A stretch of 13,721 nt of DNA from Chloroflexia bacterium (GCA_025924435.1 JAICIL010000094.1:1-13721), one strand, 5' to 3'. Counted from the first letter of the stretch, positions 6,756 through 12,853 are shown. Notes: generated from the sequence alone by a model not told the origin. Numbers and translations: made by a program.

Positions 6756-7517
6756 ATGCGGCATTACAGGGGATGGAGTCTGCTCGCTATCGCGGCGATG
6801 GTCGGCGCACTAGCATTCGTGTTCGCCCTTCCGGCCTCGGCGCATGCGGCGTTCAAGAGTTCGGTCCCGGCGCCGAACGCAACCGTCACGACCGTGCCGA
6901 CGCAGGTCGTCATCACCTTCTCCGAGGAGACGAGCGCGACGAAGAGCGGCGGCTCCGTCACCGACGCGAGCGGCGCGACCGTCTCCACCGGCTTCAAGGT
7001 CAACCTCGACGACCGGACGATGATGGCGATTGCCCTGAAGCCGAGCCTGCCGAACGGTGTCTACACCGTCAAGTGGAACAGCCTCACCGAGGACGACAAC
7101 GGCATGGCGGACGGCACCTTTAACTTCACGCTCCAGGCGGCCCAAGCGGCGGGGACGAGCACGGCGGCGACCGGCACCGCCACGACGGGCACCGTACCGG
7201 CGGGTGGTTCCGCCGCGGCCGGGACGCCCCCCGCCTCCGCGACGGCCGCGCCCGCCGCCACTACCGCCCCGACCGTTGCACCGACCGCAACCACCGCAGC
7301 GACCGCGACCACGGCGCCGACGGCGACGCGCGCCGCGACGGTCGCCGTGGCGACGGGGACGGGCGGCGCGGCGGCGACCGGCTCGCCCACAACCCTGCCG
7401 CAGACCGGCAGCGGCGACGGCGGCTCCCGCGCACCGTGGGCCTTCGCGCTCCTCGTTCTCGCCGCGCTCGCCATCGCGGGCGGATTCGCCTTCCGGCTCC
7501 GCACCGCCCGGCGCTAA
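6756..7517 (+). CDS. CopC-like secreted protein with a Thr/Ala-rich stalk and LPQTG sorting signal
   Basis: A 253-residue protein; ATG at 6756 with AAAGGAG at 6743-6749. The signal peptide (1-29) ends in ASA, leaving mature His30, the usual first copper ligand of CopC proteins. The CopC beta-sandwich spans about 30-128 (SSVPAPNATV, VVITFSEE, LPNGVYTVKWNSLTEDDNG, TFNFTL). The segment that normally reads like SADGH near residues 112-118 is EDDNGMADG here, so the usual second His ligand is missing; Asp or Met could substitute, or copper affinity may be lost. A low-complexity Thr/Ala/Pro stalk (about 129-212) follows, then LPQTG (214-218), a membrane helix (227-247) and a basic end (RLRTARR). This is a complete sortase sorting signal, implying covalent cell-wall or surface anchoring. 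No sortase gene is in the window. Confidence 0.85.
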   Translation: MRHYRGWSLLAIAAMVGALAFVFALPASAHAAFKSSVPAPNATVTTVPTQVVITFSEETSATKSGGSVTDASGATVSTGFKVNLDDRTMMAIALKPSLPNGVYTVKWNSLTEDDNGMADGTFNFTLQAAQAAGTSTAATGTATTGTVPAGGSAAAGTPPASATAAPAATTAPTVAPTATTAATATTAPTATRAATVAVATGTGGAAATGSPTTLPQTGSGDGGSRAPWAFALLVLAALAIAGGFAFRLRTARR

Positions 7518-7571
7518 CCGACCACCGTCTCAATCGGGACGGGGTATCAGGGCGCATTCATTGTCGGGAAC

Positions 7572-7700
7572 CCTAACCTCTGCCCCTTCCCTCGGAGGGA
7601 AGGGGTGACTCGCTCCGCGTGCCGTGTCCTTCCCGGAATGCCCCGATTGCACAGCGGCTCACTCCCCTTCCCTCCGAGGGAAGGGGGCCGGGGGGTGAGG
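7572..7700. repeat. Pair of GC-rich palindromic repeats in inverted orientation
   Basis: Hairpin 1: 10-bp stem 7583-7592/7596-7605. Hairpin 2: 10-bp stem 7664-7673/7677-7686, followed by GGCCGGGGGGTGAGG. The reverse complement of hairpin 2 with its flank begins CCTCACCCCCCGGCCCCCTT, nearly the same as the element at 1780. Hairpin 1 with its flank matches it in the opposite orientation. This is a REP/BIME-like inverted pair with about 58 bases between the stems. Confidence 0.8.
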
Positions 7701-7733
7701 ATTCCCGGCGAAGCCGACAATGGACATGCCCCA

Positions 7734-7755
7734 TTCGCGTTGCGAACGGTATACT
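7734..7755 (+). promoter_or_regulatory. Possible operator and -10 element upstream of the lipoate ligase genes
   Basis: The inverted repeat TTCGC-GTT-GCGAA (7734-7746) lies 3 bases before TATACT (7750-7755). The only -35-like hexamer, TGGACA (7721-7726), is 23 bases from the -10, too far for a normal promoter. The arrangement fits a regulated promoter with a repressor or activator site at the -35 position, but the evidence is weak. Confidence 0.3.
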
Positions 7756-7790
7756 GAGCGTCGGGGTACCGAGACGCCGAGATGCAATCA

Positions 7791-7825
7791 CTCGGTACTC
7801 GATACTCAGTACTCAGTACTCAGTC
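7791..7825 (+). repeat. 7-bp tandem repeat (CTCAGTA type), 5 units
   Basis: Units: CTCGGTA, CTCGATA, CTCAGTA, CTCAGTA, CTCAGTC. They end 7 bases before the GGAGG ribosome-binding site of the next gene, so they lie in its mRNA leader or promoter. Confidence 0.85.
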
Positions 7826-7842
7826 CTTCGCCGGAGGCGACG

Positions 7843-8127
7843 ATGCACGGAGAATACAAGACGCCCGGGGGCAAACTCGTCGTCGTGGATTGCGCGGTTC
7901 GGGAGGGCCGGCTCGCGGATGTGGAAGTGACGGGCGATTTCTTCCTCTATCCGGAAGAGGCGCTCGACACGATCACGCGCATCCTCACCGGCCTTGCGAC
8001 GAGCCTGCCCGCCGACGAGATCGCCGCCCTCATCCATGCGAATGTCGGCGACGACGTCACCTTCTTCGGCTTCTCCCCCGAAGCCATCGGCATCGCCGTC
8101 ACGCGAGCAACGAGCAACGAGCGATGA
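7843..8127 (+). CDS. lplB: Lipoate-protein ligase accessory (C-terminal-type) domain, LplB-like
   Basis: A 94-residue protein with ATG at 7843 preceded by GGAGG (7833-7837). It matches the small C-terminal accessory domain of lipoate-protein ligases (MHGEYKTPGGKLVVVD at the start, then VTGDFFLYPEEALDTITRIL). In most bacteria this domain is fused behind the catalytic domain. In some archaea, such as Thermoplasma acidophilum, it is a separate protein (LplB) needed with LplA to activate lipoate to lipoyl-AMP. Here it is separate and precedes the catalytic gene, an order opposite to the fused form. Its natural end is around GIAVTRA; the last residues (TSNER) are encoded by a 7-bp repeat (8105-8139). 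The stop overlaps the next start as ATGA (8124-8127). It acts in the cytoplasm on 2-oxoacid dehydrogenase or glycine-cleavage H proteins. Confidence 0.8.
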   Translation: MHGEYKTPGGKLVVVDCAVREGRLADVEVTGDFFLYPEEALDTITRILTGLATSLPADEIAALIHANVGDDVTFFGFSPEAIGIAVTRATSNER

Positions 8128-8204
8128 GCAACGAGATAGCAGGCGGCAGGCAGCGGGCGGCAGGCAGCGATTTGCACTCAGTCCTCAGTCCTCAGTCCTC
8201 AGTC
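8105..8204 (+). repeat. Compound 7-bp tandem repeat spanning the lplB/lplA junction
   Basis: Three motif blocks, all of period 7. The first is GAGCAAC-type (8105-8139, five units with variants). The second is CAGGCAG/CGGGCGG-type (8140-8167, four units). After a 9-base joint comes CTCAGTC (8177-8204, four identical units). The repeats cover the end of the accessory gene, the ATGA overlap and the first 27 codons of the ligase gene. Confidence 0.85.
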
Positions 8205-8978
8205 CTGACCGACCGCTGGCGGTCGTACGACTGGCGGCTGATCCCCGCCGTGCCGCGCGACCCAGCGATGAATATGGCGCTGGACGCGGTGCTGACGGAG
8301 CGCGTCGGGGCGGGGAAACGGCCCGCGACGCTCTGGATCTGGGGATGGAACGCGCCGTGCGTCGTGCTCGGTCGGTTCCAGTCGGTGCGCAACGAGATAG
8401 ATGAGGAGGGGGCGCGCGCCCTCGGCATCGGGTTCGTCCGGCGCATCACGGGCGGCGGGGCGATGTTCATCCAACCCGAGGGGGCGATCACCTACTCGAT
8501 CTGCGCGCCGGAATCGCTCGTCGCGGGGATGAGTTTCGCGGAGTCGTACGCCTTTTTGGATTCCTGGGCGGTGGACGGCCTGCGCGCCCTCGGCGTGGAC
8601 GCCTTCTACGTGCCGCTGAACGACATCGCCTCCTCGACGGGCAAGATCGGCGGCGCGGCGCAGGCGCGGCGCGGCGGCGCGGTCCTCCACCACGCGACGA
8701 TTGCCTGCGAACTCGACACGGCGATGATGGCGCGCGTCCTGCGGATCGGGCGCGAGAAATTGAGCGACAAGGGGATCGCCAGCGCGGCGAAACGCGTCTC
8801 CCCTCTCCGGCAGCAGACCGGCCTCCCGCGCGACGCGATCATCGCCCGGCTCGTCGCCTCCTTCGCCGACCGCTTCGGCCTCACCCCGGACACCGTCCAC
8901 CCCGACGAAGAGGCCGAGGCCGCACACCGCGTCCGCGACCAGTTCGGCACGCGCGAGTGGCTCTATATCCTCCCGTAG
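8124..8978 (+). CDS. lplA: Lipoate-protein ligase A, catalytic domain
   Basis: A 284-residue cytoplasmic enzyme that attaches lipoate (via lipoyl-AMP) to a lysine of lipoyl-domain proteins. The ATG at 8124 overlaps the upstream stop. Family similarity begins only at about residue 31 (WRSYDWRLIPAVPRDPAMNM); residues 1-28 are encoded by 7-bp repeats and look like acquired filler. The next in-frame ATG falls inside the conserved NMALD region, so it is too late. Conserved features are WNAPCVVLGRFQS, RRITGGGAMF (106-115), the catalytic-lysine segment GKIGGAAQARRGG (Lys174) and LHHATI. The enzyme lacks its own C-terminal accessory domain, which the preceding gene supplies. An octanoyltransferase of the LipM type is an alternative, but the adjacent accessory domain favours a ligase. 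Confidence 0.85.
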   Translation: MSNEIAGGRQRAAGSDLHSVLSPQSSVLTDRWRSYDWRLIPAVPRDPAMNMALDAVLTERVGAGKRPATLWIWGWNAPCVVLGRFQSVRNEIDEEGARALGIGFVRRITGGGAMFIQPEGAITYSICAPESLVAGMSFAESYAFLDSWAVDGLRALGVDAFYVPLNDIASSTGKIGGAAQARRGGAVLHHATIACELDTAMMARVLRIGREKLSDKGIASAAKRVSPLRQQTGLPRDAIIARLVASFADRFGLTPDTVHPDEEAEAAHRVRDQFGTREWLYILP

Positions 8979-9200
8979 CGGGCAATATGGTTGGACCACG
9001 GAGGCGCGAACAGCACGAAAATTGTGCATCCGCACGAACGATGCACATCAAATCCTTCAATGCTGCATAGCGTTTTCTCACACACCGGCGCATATACTGG
9101 CCGTGCCGTGCGGACTCGGTGCGCACGCACAGGCGCGATGACGATGGGGCGGCGGCGAGCTGCCTCTTCAATGAGCGAACATTGCGGAGACGGGGGCGAT

Positions 9201-9488
9201 ATGGGAACCATCAACGCACATGATCTGGCGATGCACCGGGAACGGTTCCTCCAGCGCATGGTCTCCCATCACCGCGCGGGGAACCACTACCCCGATCCGT
9301 GGGTAATTGGGGGTGAAGCGCGCCTCACGCGATTACAGACCGAGGAGGTGCTGGATCATCTGCGCGCAATCGGCTGGATCGCGGCAAGCCCGTACGGCCC
9401 CGACCGGCTGCGTCTCACCCCGCGCTGTTGGGACATCCTCCGCCGCACATCCCACCCCCGACCGATGCGCGCAACGGATGCGGCCTGA
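9201..9488 (+). CDS. Small winged-helix-like protein, unknown function
   Basis: A 95-residue protein from the ATG at 9201, preceded by a purine-rich GGAGACGGGGG. In-frame ATGs at 9171 and 9138 are possible longer starts. Residues about 12-80 look like a winged helix: helices in MHRERFLQRMVSHHRAG and LTRLQTEEVLDHLRAIGWI, then a hairpin-like PYGPDRLRLTPRCWDIL. This order (helix, recognition-type helix, wing) is typical of small MarR- or ArsR-like DNA-binding modules, but no specific family is recognised and it could instead be a protein-interaction module. It is followed 37 bases later by a 59-residue gene on the same strand, probably in one transcript. A -10-like TATACT (9093-9098) lies upstream without a clear -35. 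Confidence 0.6.
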   Translation: MGTINAHDLAMHRERFLQRMVSHHRAGNHYPDPWVIGGEARLTRLQTEEVLDHLRAIGWIAASPYGPDRLRLTPRCWDILRRTSHPRPMRATDAA

Positions 9489-9525
9489 GCGCCGGGCCAG
9501 GATACATTGAGCATTGGAGGCATAG

Positions 9526-9705
9526 ATGATGGCACATCACACACCGGAGCCGCGCGACCCGTCGCTCCCACCGACCGCGATCATGCACCAGCGCCTCGCG
9601 CGCATCACGAACGAGGCCGCACGCCTCAAGGCCGCACACCGCTACTTCCAGCGGACGGCCACGCGCCGCCCATTCCGCCGCGAGGAGATGGAGGAACCGG
9701 CCTGA
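9526..9705 (+). CDS. 59-residue basic small protein, unknown function
   Basis: A short frame starting ATG ATG at 9526 with a strong GGAGG (9516-9520) 5 bases away, ending TGA at 9703-9705. The protein is rich in Arg, His and Ala. Its middle (HQRLARITNEAARLKAAHRY) should form an amphipathic helix, and the C-terminus mixes Arg pairs with a Glu cluster (RREEMEEPA). There is no signal peptide, membrane segment or Cys motif. The good ribosome-binding site, the position directly behind the winged-helix-like gene and third-position GC use like its neighbours support a real gene. Function is unknown; a nucleic-acid-associated or partner peptide of the previous protein is only a guess. Confidence 0.55.
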   Translation: MMAHHTPEPRDPSLPPTAIMHQRLARITNEAARLKAAHRYFQRTATRRPFRREEMEEPA

Positions 9706-9721
9706 TTCGGTATGGGCGCGC

Positions 9722-10726
9722 TCATTGCGCGCCCTTCGCCGCGCGCTTCCATGCATCGAGCAGCGCCGTTTCCCGGTCGCGGGCCATCCCGGCGCGACGC
9801 TCGGCGTCCGGCGGCACGGTGGCATCCCAGGCGAGGGTGTCGCGCACCGTCTCGGCAATCGGGCGGAAGCTCAGCCCGGCGGCGTATGCCTTGTCGCTGC
9901 GGGCCGCATCGAGCGCGCCCATCTCCGCCGGAAGCCAGAGCGGCAGTTCCATCCACGGCCCGACGCGCCGGTCGAGCAGGAATTGCTCGTCCACCCAGAC
10001 GAAGCGGGCGTCGCTGCCGCTGACCGCTTTGCACGCCTCCAGCAGGTCGCCCATCGTCAGCGGGTAGTCCGGCCCTTTCGCGTTGAAGACGCCCGTCGCG
10101 CCGTCCTCCGCCATGCGGACGATCCACGCGGCGAGATCGCGCGCGTCCACGATGAACCGCACCGACCGCCCCGGCGCGCCCGGCGCGAGCACATCGCCGC
10201 CTTGCGCGACGCGATGCGGCCAGTAGGTGAAGCGGTTCGTCGGGTCGTGCGGCCCGACGATCAGGCCGGGGCGGATGATGAGCGCGCGGCCCGGCAGCGC
10301 CGCCTCCGCCGCTTGCTCGCAGAGCGCCTTGAGCGGGCCGAACGTCTCTCCCGTCACCTCCTCCACCGTCTCGTCCGGGATCGCGCCGACGGGCGACCGC
10401 TCGTCAATCTCCGGCGCGCCGAGGTCGGCGTAGACGGACATCGAGGAGATAAAAACATACCGCCCGACCGCGCCCGCCAGCAATGCCGCCGAGGCCCGCA
10501 CGACGCGCGGGAATGAGCCGCAGGTATCAATCACCGCGTCCCACCGCCGCCCGGCGAGCGGCGCGAGGCCGCCATCGCGGTCGCCGCGCACTTTCTCGAC
10601 GCCGGGGAAGAGATCGGGATTGTGCCGCCCGCGATTGAAGAGCGTCACCCGGTGCCCGCGCGCCATCGCCGCCTCCGCCAAATGCCGCCCGAGAAAGATC
10701 GTCCCGCCGATGATGAGAATCTCCAA
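9722..10726 (-). CDS. NAD(P)-dependent epimerase/dehydratase-like (atypical SDR) protein
   Basis: A 334-residue protein starting at TTG (10726), which places the N-terminus (MEILIIGGTIFLG) right at the Rossmann fold; a purine-rich GGAAGGAAA lies upstream. The nucleotide-binding GGTxFLG (7-13), the NRG after strand two (31-33), GDRDG, FISSMSVYAD (92-101) and RPGLIVGPHDPTNRF (152-166) are typical of extended or atypical SDR proteins related to sugar-nucleotide epimerases. The catalytic YxxxK is changed: the segment reads ETFGPLK, with Phe129 in place of Tyr and Lys133 kept. This suggests altered chemistry or a non-enzymatic, nucleotide-binding role. It lies 38 bases behind the zinc-ribbon gene on the same strand, probably at the end of the trp-containing transcript. 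No substrate can be named. Confidence 0.82.
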   Translation of the reverse strand: MEILIIGGTIFLGRHLAEAAMARGHRVTLFNRGRHNPDLFPGVEKVRGDRDGGLAPLAGRRWDAVIDTCGSFPRVVRASAALLAGAVGRYVFISSMSVYADLGAPEIDERSPVGAIPDETVEEVTGETFGPLKALCEQAAEAALPGRALIIRPGLIVGPHDPTNRFTYWPHRVAQGGDVLAPGAPGRSVRFIVDARDLAAWIVRMAEDGATGVFNAKGPDYPLTMGDLLEACKAVSGSDARFVWVDEQFLLDRRVGPWMELPLWLPAEMGALDAARSDKAYAAGLSFRPIAETVRDTLAWDATVPPDAERRAGMARDRETALLDAWKRAAKGAQ

Positions 10727-10764
10727 TCCCGTTTCCTTCCCTGAACCCGGAATACGGATACGCG

Positions 10765-11232
10765 CTATCCGCTCCCAGTCCTCTCCTCATAATTAATCGG
10801 ATAGCCCGCGAAGAGGCATTCCTGGCAGGTCGGGCCGAGATTGAAGCGGGAGCGGCAGCGGGAGCAGAAGCCGGCATGGTAGCCGAGGGCGAAGAGGCGC
10901 GCACCCATCGGTTGGAGGGCCGCGCCGCTCGTCAGATGGCGGCACTCCGCGACGAGCAATGCCTCGATTTCCGGTGTGAGCGCGGCGGGGCGGGAAACAT
11001 CGTAGCGGTTGCCGGACCGGTCGCTGATGCCGATCGTGCGGATCGGGCCGCGATCGTAGAAGGCTTCGAGATATGCCTGCCCCTCTTCGAGAGCGACAAT
11101 CGCCGAGACGTATTGGATGGCGGCGGTGGCGTCCGCCTCGGTCGCGCAGAGGCGGCTGATGATCTGCACCAGGCGGTTCGTCGCGCGGCGTTGCGGGTCC
11201 GGTCGCTCCCGCTCGACCTCAATGTCCGGCAT
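10765..11232 (-). CDS. Unknown protein with a C-terminal zinc ribbon
   Basis: A 155-residue protein. The ATG at 11232 has GAGGTGGG just upstream, inside the end of trpF, and overlaps trpF by 14 bases, so the two are translationally coupled. The N-terminal part (about 15-115) is mixed alpha/beta: a helical ATNRLVQIISRLCATEADAT, then VALEEGQAYLEAFYDRG and an ISDRSGNRYDVS strand pair. No known domain is recognised. The C-terminus carries CSRCRSRFNLGPTCQEC, a Cx2C-x9-Cx2C arrangement (Cys123, 126, 136, 139) typical of a structural zinc ribbon. There is no signal peptide or membrane helix, so it is cytoplasmic. Its place in a tryptophan-gene cluster may mean only co-transcription. Nucleic-acid or protein binding is plausible but not shown. 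Confidence 0.75.
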   Translation of the reverse strand: MPDIEVERERPDPQRRATNRLVQIISRLCATEADATAAIQYVSAIVALEEGQAYLEAFYDRGPIRTIGISDRSGNRYDVSRPAALTPEIEALLVAECRHLTSGAALQPMGARLFALGYHAGFCSRCRSRFNLGPTCQECLFAGYPINYEERTGSG

Positions 11233-11923
11233 GACCCACCTCGACCGGCGCGCGCGCCGCGCGGATGAACGCCCCAATCCGCGCGGCATCCTTGATACCG
11301 GGATCCCCCGCCACCTCCACGCCGCTCGCCACGTCCACGCCCCATGGCCGGACGATGTGCGCGGCGTCCGCGACGTTGTCCGGCGTCAGCCCGCCCGCGA
11401 GCATGATACGCTCCTCGGCGGCGAGCGCGGCGGCGAGCGCCCAATCGCCCATCCGCCCCGTGCCGCCGTACTGCCCCGGCACATGGGCATCGAGGAGCGG
11501 CGTGAGCGGCTGGCCGAGCGGGCCGGGCGGCAGCGACCGCGCCGCGCGATGGTAGGCATGAATCCGCTCGCGCAGCGCGTCCACGTCTTCGCCGGGCAGC
11601 GCGCGGACGGCCATCAGGAGCGGCATCGCGAGCCGCTCCACCTCCGTCGCCGTCTCATCGCCGGAGAGTTGCACGAGATCGAGACCGCAGAGAGCCGCCG
11701 TGGCGGCGATCGTCGCCGGGCCGGCATTGACGAAGAGGCCGCTGACGAGCGGGCGCGGCCCATCCCCCGCCCGCAGTGCGGCGATCACTTCCGCCGCTTC
11801 CTCCGGCGCGATGTACCGCTTCGTGCCGGGCCAGAAGGTGAACCCGACAATGTCCGCGCCCGCCTCAGCCGCCGCGTGCGCGTCCACGAGCCGCCGCACG
11901 CCGCAGATTTTGACGACGGTCAT
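11219..11923 (-). CDS. trpF: Phosphoribosylanthranilate isomerase
   Basis: A 234-residue TIM-barrel enzyme of tryptophan synthesis that converts N-(5'-phosphoribosyl)anthranilate to CdRP, the substrate of TrpC. The start is ATG at 11923 (MTVVKICGV); a GTG at 11932 would add three residues. Catalytic residues are Cys7 in KICG and Asp145 in LLDA. Other conserved parts are GLFVNA, VQLSGDE (usually VQLHGDE), GGTG, LAGGL and VDVASGVE with the phosphate-binding loop. The trpC stop lies 1 base before this ATG, so translation is coupled. The apparent ribosome-binding site, a G-rich run just upstream, is part of a palindromic repeat that also forms the end of trpC. The length is slightly above the usual of about 210. 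Confidence 0.93.
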   Translation of the reverse strand: MTVVKICGVRRLVDAHAAAEAGADIVGFTFWPGTKRYIAPEEAAEVIAALRAGDGPRPLVSGLFVNAGPATIAATAALCGLDLVQLSGDETATEVERLAMPLLMAVRALPGEDVDALRERIHAYHRAARSLPPGPLGQPLTPLLDAHVPGQYGGTGRMGDWALAAALAAEERIMLAGGLTPDNVADAAHIVRPWGVDVASGVEVAGDPGIKDAARIGAFIRAARAPVEVGHAGH

Positions 11924-11924
11924 T

Positions 11925-12821
11925 TTACCCACCCCCTGCCCCTCCCGAAACGGGAGGGGTGTCCATCTCCCCCTTCCCGTGTCGGGAGGGGGGGCGGGGG
12001 GATAGGCCCGCTTCCGCCAGCGCCCGCACCGCCGCCGTGCGATCCGGCGCGGTGATGACCGATTCGCCGACGAGCGCGGCGTCGAAACCGGCGTCCGCGA
12101 GGCGGCGCATGTCGCCGGCGTCCTTGATGCCGCTGAGGGCGGCGCGGACGGTCGCGCGCGGCATCCGGGCGGCGAGATCGGCGGCGAGGTCGGTATTGAC
12201 GCTGAAATCGCGCAGATCGCGCTGATTGACGCCGATCAACGCCGCGCCGACGCCGACCGCCCGCGCCAGTTCCGCCGCGTTGTTCGCCTCCACGAGCGCG
12301 GTCATGCCGTATTCCAGGATCGTCGCGTGGAGCGTCGCGAGCAGCGCGTCGTCGAGCGCGGCGACGATCAACAGGCAGGCGTCCGCGCCCCACGCCCGCG
12401 CCTCCGCGACCTGGTACGGATCAATGATGAAGTCCTTGCGCAGGAGCGGGATCGCGCTGCCGACGGCATCGAGGCCGCGCCGCGCAATCGGCAGATGCGT
12501 CAGGCTGCCGAGGAAGAACGATTCGTCCGTCAGGACCGAGAGCGCCGTCGCACCGCCCAGCGCGAACTCCCCCGCGATCCGCTCCGGGTTGTAGTCCGCC
12601 ACGAGGACGCCCTTGACGGGCGAGGCGCGCTTCAGTTCGGCGATCACGCGCACCGGCTCGCCCATGCCGCGCCGGAGCGCCGCGAGGAAATCGCGCGGCG
12701 GCGGCGTGCGGCCCAGTTTGAGGTCAATCAAATCCATCGAGACACGCGCCTTGCGCGCGTCCACCTCTTGCCGCTTCTTCGCCAGAATCTCGTCGAGTAT
12801 CGTCCCGGTCCGCTCCGCCAC
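11925..12821 (-). CDS. trpC: Indole-3-glycerol-phosphate synthase with a repeat-encoded C-terminal tail
   Basis: A 298-residue TIM-barrel enzyme that closes CdRP to indole-3-glycerol phosphate in tryptophan synthesis. It starts at GTG 12821 with GAGAGGAG upstream. Conserved parts are AELKRASPVKG (Glu62, Lys64), LLRKDFI (Lys129), LVEANN (Glu178), GVNQRDL (Asn199) and VGES. One expected residue differs: the usual ESGI motif reads LSGI, with Leu229 replacing a Glu that helps hold the substrate in the family, so activity may be reduced. Family homology ends near residue 272; the last about 26 residues (SPRPPSRHGKGEMDT onward) come from the palindromic repeat 11931-12003. It is first in the trpC-trpF-zinc-ribbon-SDR series. 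No other trp genes are in view. Confidence 0.93.
   Translation of the reverse strand: MAERTGTILDEILAKKRQEVDARKARVSMDLIDLKLGRTPPPRDFLAALRRGMGEPVRVIAELKRASPVKGVLVADYNPERIAGEFALGGATALSVLTDESFFLGSLTHLPIARRGLDAVGSAIPLLRKDFIIDPYQVAEARAWGADACLLIVAALDDALLATLHATILEYGMTALVEANNAAELARAVGVGAALIGVNQRDLRDFSVNTDLAADLAARMPRATVRAALSGIKDAGDMRRLADAGFDAALVGESVITAPDRTAAVRALAEAGLSPRPPSRHGKGEMDTPPVSGGAGGG
11931..12003. repeat. Pair of GC-rich palindromic repeats at the trpC end
   Basis: Hairpin 1: 9-bp stem 11939-11947/11951-11959 around AAA. Hairpin 2: C-rich arm about 11970-11979 with 11983-11992 around TGT, one wobble pair. The two are in inverted orientation, only about 10 bases apart, and flanked by CACCCCC- and GGGGGG-type ends, matching the architecture at 7572-7700. 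All of it is translated in the trpC frame. Confidence 0.8.
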
Positions 12822-12840
12822 GCGCCGCTCCTCTCACTTC

Positions 12841-12853
12841 GGTATAGTATACC
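12841..12853. promoter_or_regulatory. Palindromic -10-like site upstream of trpC
   Basis: GGTATA-G-TATACC is a perfect 13-base palindrome whose minus-strand reading contains TATACT, about 25 bases before the trpC GTG. It could be the -10 element of the trp operon or an operator. The place for a -35 element falls inside the adjacent heptamer repeat and matches poorly. Confidence 0.4.

Larger units (their letters stand above)
7518..7842. other. Gene-free stretch with hairpin repeats, heptamer repeat and possible promoter
   Basis: No coding region is supported here. It contains two GC-rich hairpins in inverted orientation (7572-7700), a small inverted repeat TTCGC-GTT-GCGAA (7734-7746) followed by a -10-like TATACT (7750-7755), and five heptamers (7791-7825) that end 7 bases before the ribosome-binding site of the next gene. 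The hairpins may also end transcription of the CopC-like gene. Confidence 0.6.

Noticed and set aside
7791..8204. CRISPR-like array of short repeats
   Set aside because: Units are 7 bp, directly adjacent, with no unique spacers and no cas genes nearby.
9725..10516. Plus-strand open frame opposite the SDR-like gene
   Set aside because: Arg-rich shadow sequence; the minus strand encodes the Rossmann motifs.
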